DNA from: Comamonas testosteroni ATCC 11996
Lineage (GTDB): Bacteria > Pseudomonadota > Gammaproteobacteria > Burkholderiales > Burkholderiaceae_C
NCBI RefSeq assembly: GCF_000241525.1
Contig: NZ_AHIL01000041.1
Location: forward strand, 124,001-188,000
Direction: 5' to 3'
DNA length: 64,000 bases
Shown here: in pieces, positions 60,062 to 64,000 of the stretch
How positions within the stretch are numbered: position 1 is the first letter of the stretch
Layout of the letters: each line of letters starts with the position of its first letter
The notes under the pieces: generated by a model
What the model was told of the DNA's origin: nothing
Databases searched by the model: none
Seen by the model: the letters and a program-made list of their open reading frames with translations, nothing else
Position numbers and translations under genes: made by a program

Positions 60062-60775
60062 TTATCGGCCGCAGCTTGGTGCGCAGGGCTGGTCCGGGCA
60101 CTCCGGCACGGCATTCTTCTCGATCAGATGCATATGGAAGACATGTTTTCTGTCTCTGGACCATGCGCCATGAATATGTTGCCATGAGGGCGGGTCCGCA
60201 CGCGGCAGCTTGCGCTCCAGGTAGTAGATGGCCTGGTCGTCGCCGGAGAATCCGGAGTTCAGAATCCGCCAGCGCAAAGGGTTGGCACCACGCAGAGGTT
60301 TGCCGTCGCAATAGATTTGTTCGCCGTCGCTGGCATAGAGATCATTGTCCGGCACCACCTGCAGATGGCGGCTGCGGGTACAGTTTTTCATTCTTCTGCC
60401 CCAGTACCACGCTGCCTGGGCATCGGAGCCGTAGCCGCCGCCCAGGTCGCGAAAAGTCATAGGGTCGCTGCCCGCAAGCGGCTTGAGCGAGGTTTCGTAT
60501 TCGAAATAGATACTGCTGCGATCCTGCCAATATATGCCCAGCTGGCGAAAGCTGTTCCGGTCGATATTCGGCAGCCGGCTCCAGGCGTGGAAGATGCTGC
60601 AGGCATCTCTGGCAATGAATGGCTGATTTTCAAAAATCTCGAAGCTCGCCGCGTCGGCGGTCGCCAGCTTGCGTCCCTGATGCCAGACCTTGGCATCCCG
60701 CAAGGTCCAGAGCTCGCTGCCGTAAGTGCCAATCACTTTCTGCCCGGGCAGATCGGCCAGTTTTTTCCAGCTCAT
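60062..60775 (-). CDS. DKNYY-like repeat protein
   Basis: A 237-residue protein with repeated units of the type D...IYY (DDQAIYYLERKLPRADPPSW, SDAQAAWYWGRRMKN, DRSSIYFEY), resembling DKNYY family proteins. No signal peptide. Such proteins often occur near toxin or immunity loci, but no toxin gene is visible here. Function unknown. Confidence 0.6.
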   Translation of the reverse strand: MSWKKLADLPGQKVIGTYGSELWTLRDAKVWHQGRKLATADAASFEIFENQPFIARDACSIFHAWSRLPNIDRNSFRQLGIYWQDRSSIYFEYETSLKPLAGSDPMTFRDLGGGYGSDAQAAWYWGRRMKNCTRSRHLQVVPDNDLYASDGEQIYCDGKPLRGANPLRWRILNSGFSGDDQAIYYLERKLPRADPPSWQHIHGAWSRDRKHVFHMHLIEKNAVPECPDQPCAPSCGR

Positions 60776-60790
60776 TGTTGCGGCCTGTGC

Positions 60791-61357
60791 TTATTCATGG
60801 AGAGATCCCGCGACCTTGTGGATTCGGGTGAGCAGGCGCCGCCGGATCAAACCGCTGACAGGTCGGATCAACCACCAGTAGGGGGTGAAGCTGCGCAGGG
60901 CGCTGCCATCGGTGCAATGCACCCGGGTTTGCGTCACCAGCTTCGTCCGGCCTTCGGGCGTCGGTTCCGTGCTGAAGTTGAGCACCAGCTTGGCCAGGTT
61001 GGCCTCGGTATAGCGGGCAAACTGCGCTCTAGGTTCCTGCAGCCGGACCAGACCGTAGTCGCGCTGCCAGAACCGTCCCAGGAGACCGAAGGCCAGCTCT
61101 CGGTCCGCGTCGCGACCCAGGGGCATGAAGTCGTCGAGGCTGAAAGCCGGGCGCTGGCTCAGCTCGCTTGCTGCCCCCAGCCTGCCAAGCAGACGGTCGG
61201 GCAGCTCGCGCAGCCGGATAAAGCCCTTGGCCCACGGGTCTTCCGTTGTGCCAGGGTGCATGACCGCATCCAGCAATATTTTGGGAGGCAGGTCCGAGAT
61301 GAGGGTATGGCGTTCCTGGAACTGGAAGGCGGGAAGGTATTGATCGATCAGTTGCAT
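60791..61357 (-). CDS. SRPBCC-like protein
   Basis: A 188-residue protein with the look of a START/SRPBCC lipid-binding fold: RHTLISDLPPKILLDAVMHP, a central beta sheet (KLVLNFSTEPTPEGRTKLV), and a long C-terminal helix (TPYWWLIRPVSGLIRRRLL). It may bind a small hydrophobic ligand. Sixteen bp separate it from the gene at 60062-60775, so they may be co-transcribed. The family call is pattern-based. Confidence 0.6.
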   Translation of the reverse strand: MQLIDQYLPAFQFQERHTLISDLPPKILLDAVMHPGTTEDPWAKGFIRLRELPDRLLGRLGAASELSQRPAFSLDDFMPLGRDADRELAFGLLGRFWQRDYGLVRLQEPRAQFARYTEANLAKLVLNFSTEPTPEGRTKLVTQTRVHCTDGSALRSFTPYWWLIRPVSGLIRRRLLTRIHKVAGSLHE

Positions 61358-61488
61358 CTTGGGTCAGGCGAATTTATCGAGTCCAGCGCACAAGGCGCAC
61401 CGCAGCAGGCACGCGATCCTCTTTCGGGCTCAGAAGCGCTGATTGTCCGGCGATGGGCACCAGTCTGCGCCAACTGGTTGTCGAAATG

Positions 61489-61519
61489 AAAAAGGCAAGC
61501 CGCAGGGCCTGCCTTTTTG
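61489..61519. terminator. Bidirectional terminator after the metalloprotease gene
   Basis: AAAAAGGCA and TGCCTTTTT pair around a 12-base loop; it can act for the leftward metalloprotease gene. Confidence 0.85.
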
Positions 61520-61552
61520 CTCCGTAATGGAGCAGAGTATGCAGCGTTCGGC

Positions 61553-64000
61553 TTAGAAAGGGTAGCTGGGAACGCCCCCCGTCAGATCCACCCAGCGGCC
61601 CAGCTCCAGCTGGTTGCCCTTGCCCGGCACCATGGCGTAGAACTCGGGGCCGAGTTGGGCCATGCCGTGCGCGGCAATCGAGCTCAGGGCGATAGGGCTC
61701 AGAGGAATGCCGTAATGGGCAAAGACCTGGCGCATGTCGCGGCCGATGATGCGGCTGGACAACACATAGAGCAGCTCATGGTTGCTGATGTTCCGGCTGG
61801 CATAGTCTTTCATGCCCAGCGCGTTCTTGTTGGCACTCCAGTAGGCGTCGTTGTAGATCAGGCGCTCGCCGCGACCCAGCAGGCCCAGGAAGTCGATTAC
61901 ATCGGCAGGCTGCGGCTGGGCCTGGCCCAGGCGCTCCCGGGTGTAGATGAAGGCCAGCTGGAAATGCACGGCGCGCATGGCGTTGTCGGACTTGTTGGCC
62001 TTGGTCCAGAAGCGCTGGAACATATCGGCCTGCAGAGCATCGCCGGTCTTGCCCGTGGCGCGTGCCGCCTGGATGTCCAGATAGAGCTTTTTGTGGTCTA
62101 TGCGCTCGCCGCTATTGTTCTCGGCGCCGTTGGTGATGGCGTACTGGCGCAGGGCACTGGCATTGGCCAGGATGTTGTTGTCGCATTCCACGGGGCAGCC
62201 ACCGCCGTCGTCGGTCAGCAGCGTCATATGGCGCATCACCGTGTTGTGACCCAGCTCATGCCACCAGCCCCAACCGGGGGCAAGGCCTGCGGCACCATCT
62301 GAGGGATTGCCCGAGCATAGAAAACCGCATGCCGCGAGCCAGCCGACAAAATGCTGCACGCCCGGTGCGCGCTGGATGCTGCCGCTGCAGTCCCAGCCCA
62401 GCGTCGCGCAGACATTGTTCACATTGGCACTGGCACTCATATTGTTGTAGCCGTTGGCCAGATGGTTGCTGTCGAAGATCATGCCCTTGAGTCGCTCCAC
62501 GACATAGGCGCGCGGATGGTGGCTGCCGATGGCGCTTTGGGCGTAGCCAATGGTCTGCTGTACCTCGCCCCCCACCATCTTGGAGGTCTGCCAGCCAAAG
62601 TCGCCGCGTTGCAGCGCCTGCACGGCCTCGTCGATCTCCTGTGCGCCGGGATTGCGCGTGAAGTCGAAATGCGCGTACTTGACGCTGCCACGAACGCGCA
62701 GCTTGACCACGCTGCCGGCCTTGGCCCCAGAGTAGTTGAGAAACAGCGGGCCGCCCCAGGCGGTGCTGTAGCTCAGCGTCTGGCCCGGGCTCAGGCGGGC
62801 CTGGTGGCCATCGGGAAAGCGCGGTCGGGTGTAGTTTTCCTGCGCCAGGGGATTGCCACGCGTGCGGATATTGCCGACCCGCAGCGCCAGTGCCGCATCC
62901 GCGGCATCCTCGATCTGCACCTGCACGGTCTTGCCCGGCACGGCGCCGCGGCCTATGGCTGTGCGGCCATCGGTCTGGGCAATGGTGACCTCGATGGTTT
63001 CCCAGCTGTCGCTGGTGGCCAGGCTGGTCGAGGCCTTGGGCATCCAGTCGGCAAAATTCAGCGGCGTGCTTTCATGCTCGCGCACGGCATAGCTCAGCGT
63101 ATCGGCCGCCATGGTGCGCAGAAAAGTATTGGCATCCGAGCGTCTAACCTGCGCGTAGTCCACCTGCTGGCGTGCCAGGTCGGCCCAGAGCACGAGGCGG
63201 CGATGCGCCGCCATATAGGGTTTGAGATAGTAGTTGTCGGCAAACAGATTGATGCCCTGGCCTTCCTGGCCGAGCAGATCGTTGCGGATGCCGTCGAGAG
63301 CGCCGATCAGGCTGGTGTCCGCAGAGAAGTCGGCACTGCTGCCGTTTTTCAGGGCTGCGAGCGCGGACTCATGCGCTCCCAGTCTATCGGCCGCCTGGCG
63401 CTGCTGGGCAGCGGTCCTGCCTCCGATCTGGTAGCCATCGGCGGGTGCCCAGTAATTGCCGGCGTAGCCGCCCAGCTCCATGCCCATGGCCTGAAGCACC
63501 TGCCGGCCGCCGGCCGAGTCGCCCCAGTTGCTGTGCAGATAGATCACGCCCTTGCCGGCCTGCAGGTAACGGCTGACCTGGTTGCTCAGCGACGCCGAGA
63601 ACGGCGTGTCCTGGCCGAAGACAAAGACATCGATGCTTTCCCAGCAACTGTTGGCGGGGTCGGTGATGGCGCAGCTCACCATCTCGGCCTTGCTGCCCAG
63701 GCGGGCGACCAGGTTAGTGACCGAGGCCTGGCTGTAGTTCTGCGTCGCCATGCGCAGTGTGGCTGGCAGCGGGCCCTGTGCCTGGCCGGTGGCCAGCCAG
63801 GTGAAGCTGCGTCTGAACAGAGGCAGCTGCGTCTGATTGGCGCCCGAGGCCGTGGCGAGCTGCCCCATCAGATCTTTGCCATAAGCCAGCGCACGGCCAT
63901 TCTGGGCCGTTGCTATGCTGGCCAGCACGTTGCCGTTGTTGGCCACCAGCAGTGGGCTGGCGCTGGTCGACAGCAGGGGGCTGATGCGCTGGCTGTTGTT
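61553..64000 (-). CDS. ImpA-family metalloprotease, 5' part outside window
   Basis: At least 816 residues are visible; the frame stays open to the window edge, so the N-terminus with any signal peptide is missing. The zinc site HELGHNTVMRH is present, with a downstream Glu/Asp-rich segment (DDGGGCPVECDNN). The protein resembles Pseudomonas ImpA-type secreted peptidases that cut mucin-like O-glycoproteins. Its C-terminus is complete (GGVPSYPF). Extracellular action on glycoproteins is inferred from the family. Confidence 0.82.
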   Translation of the reverse strand, partial: NNSQRISPLLSTSASPLLVANNGNVLASIATAQNGRALAYGKDLMGQLATASGANQTQLPLFRRSFTWLATGQAQGPLPATLRMATQNYSQASVTNLVARLGSKAEMVSCAITDPANSCWESIDVFVFGQDTPFSASLSNQVSRYLQAGKGVIYLHSNWGDSAGGRQVLQAMGMELGGYAGNYWAPADGYQIGGRTAAQQRQAADRLGAHESALAALKNGSSADFSADTSLIGALDGIRNDLLGQEGQGINLFADNYYLKPYMAAHRRLVLWADLARQQVDYAQVRRSDANTFLRTMAADTLSYAVREHESTPLNFADWMPKASTSLATSDSWETIEVTIAQTDGRTAIGRGAVPGKTVQVQIEDAADAALALRVGNIRTRGNPLAQENYTRPRFPDGHQARLSPGQTLSYSTAWGGPLFLNYSGAKAGSVVKLRVRGSVKYAHFDFTRNPGAQEIDEAVQALQRGDFGWQTSKMVGGEVQQTIGYAQSAIGSHHPRAYVVERLKGMIFDSNHLANGYNNMSASANVNNVCATLGWDCSGSIQRAPGVQHFVGWLAACGFLCSGNPSDGAAGLAPGWGWWHELGHNTVMRHMTLLTDDGGGCPVECDNNILANASALRQYAITNGAENNSGERIDHKKLYLDIQAARATGKTGDALQADMFQRFWTKANKSDNAMRAVHFQLAFIYTRERLGQAQPQPADVIDFLGLLGRGERLIYNDAYWSANKNALGMKDYASRNISNHELLYVLSSRIIGRDMRQVFAHYGIPLSPIALSSIAAHGMAQLGPEFYAMVPGKGNQLELGRWVDLTGGVPSYPF

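Overview
The window is GC-rich chromosome from a beta-proteobacterium, most likely Comamonas or a close relative in the Comamonadaceae. The clues are the protein sequences, the suhB / trmJ / cysE cluster, a thiC gene behind a TPP riboswitch, and intergenic repeats carrying AGCGCTT and AGCTAT blocks. A complete HK97-type siphovirus prophage of about 37 kb (roughly 12.7-49.6 kb) sits beside mutS.

Left host flank (1-12.7 kb): two small membrane-protein genes; a TonB receptor plus PepSY membrane protein behind a near-consensus Fur box; psiF; uppP; an alpha/beta hydrolase; an Anbu-type proteasome homologue; a methyl-accepting chemotaxis protein; and mutS with a LexA-box-like sequence upstream.

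Prophage: the tyrosine integrase is followed by a leftward early operon (AlpA-like protein, Zn-ribbon protein, a large ParB-family protein, an OB-like protein and several very small genes). Next is a lambda-like control region. A LexA-type repressor and a divergent YdaS/Cro-like protein flank OR, and a matching OL lies upstream of the leftward operon. Between the repressor terminator and OL is an AT-rich island with six tandem 16-bp repeats. Rightward genes run CII-like protein, VapE-type primase/helicase, late regulator, HNH nuclease, terminase, portal, protease, capsid, connectors, tail tube, tail chaperones with an A AAA AAC frameshift site, tape measure, tail tip, tailspike, lysis genes with nested Rz/Rz1, and an O-acetyltransferase moron. 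Three small leftward genes behind a LexA box close the element.

Right host flank (49.6-64 kb): sterol desaturase-like protein, suhB, trmJ, cysE, two paralogous nitroreductases flanking an ABC-type solute-binding protein, TPP riboswitch and thiC, three small uncharacterised proteins, and an ImpA-type metalloprotease that runs off the window.

The observation I rate highest is a 14-bp palindrome, TGCACACGTGTGCA, which shares the CACGTG core of bacterial parS. It occurs three times exactly and twice with one mismatch, always inside prophage genes, in two reading frames, and one near-copy lies in the ParB-family gene itself. The prophage may therefore carry its own ParB-parS-like system dispersed along its genome. 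All calls come from reading sequence; no database search was run.
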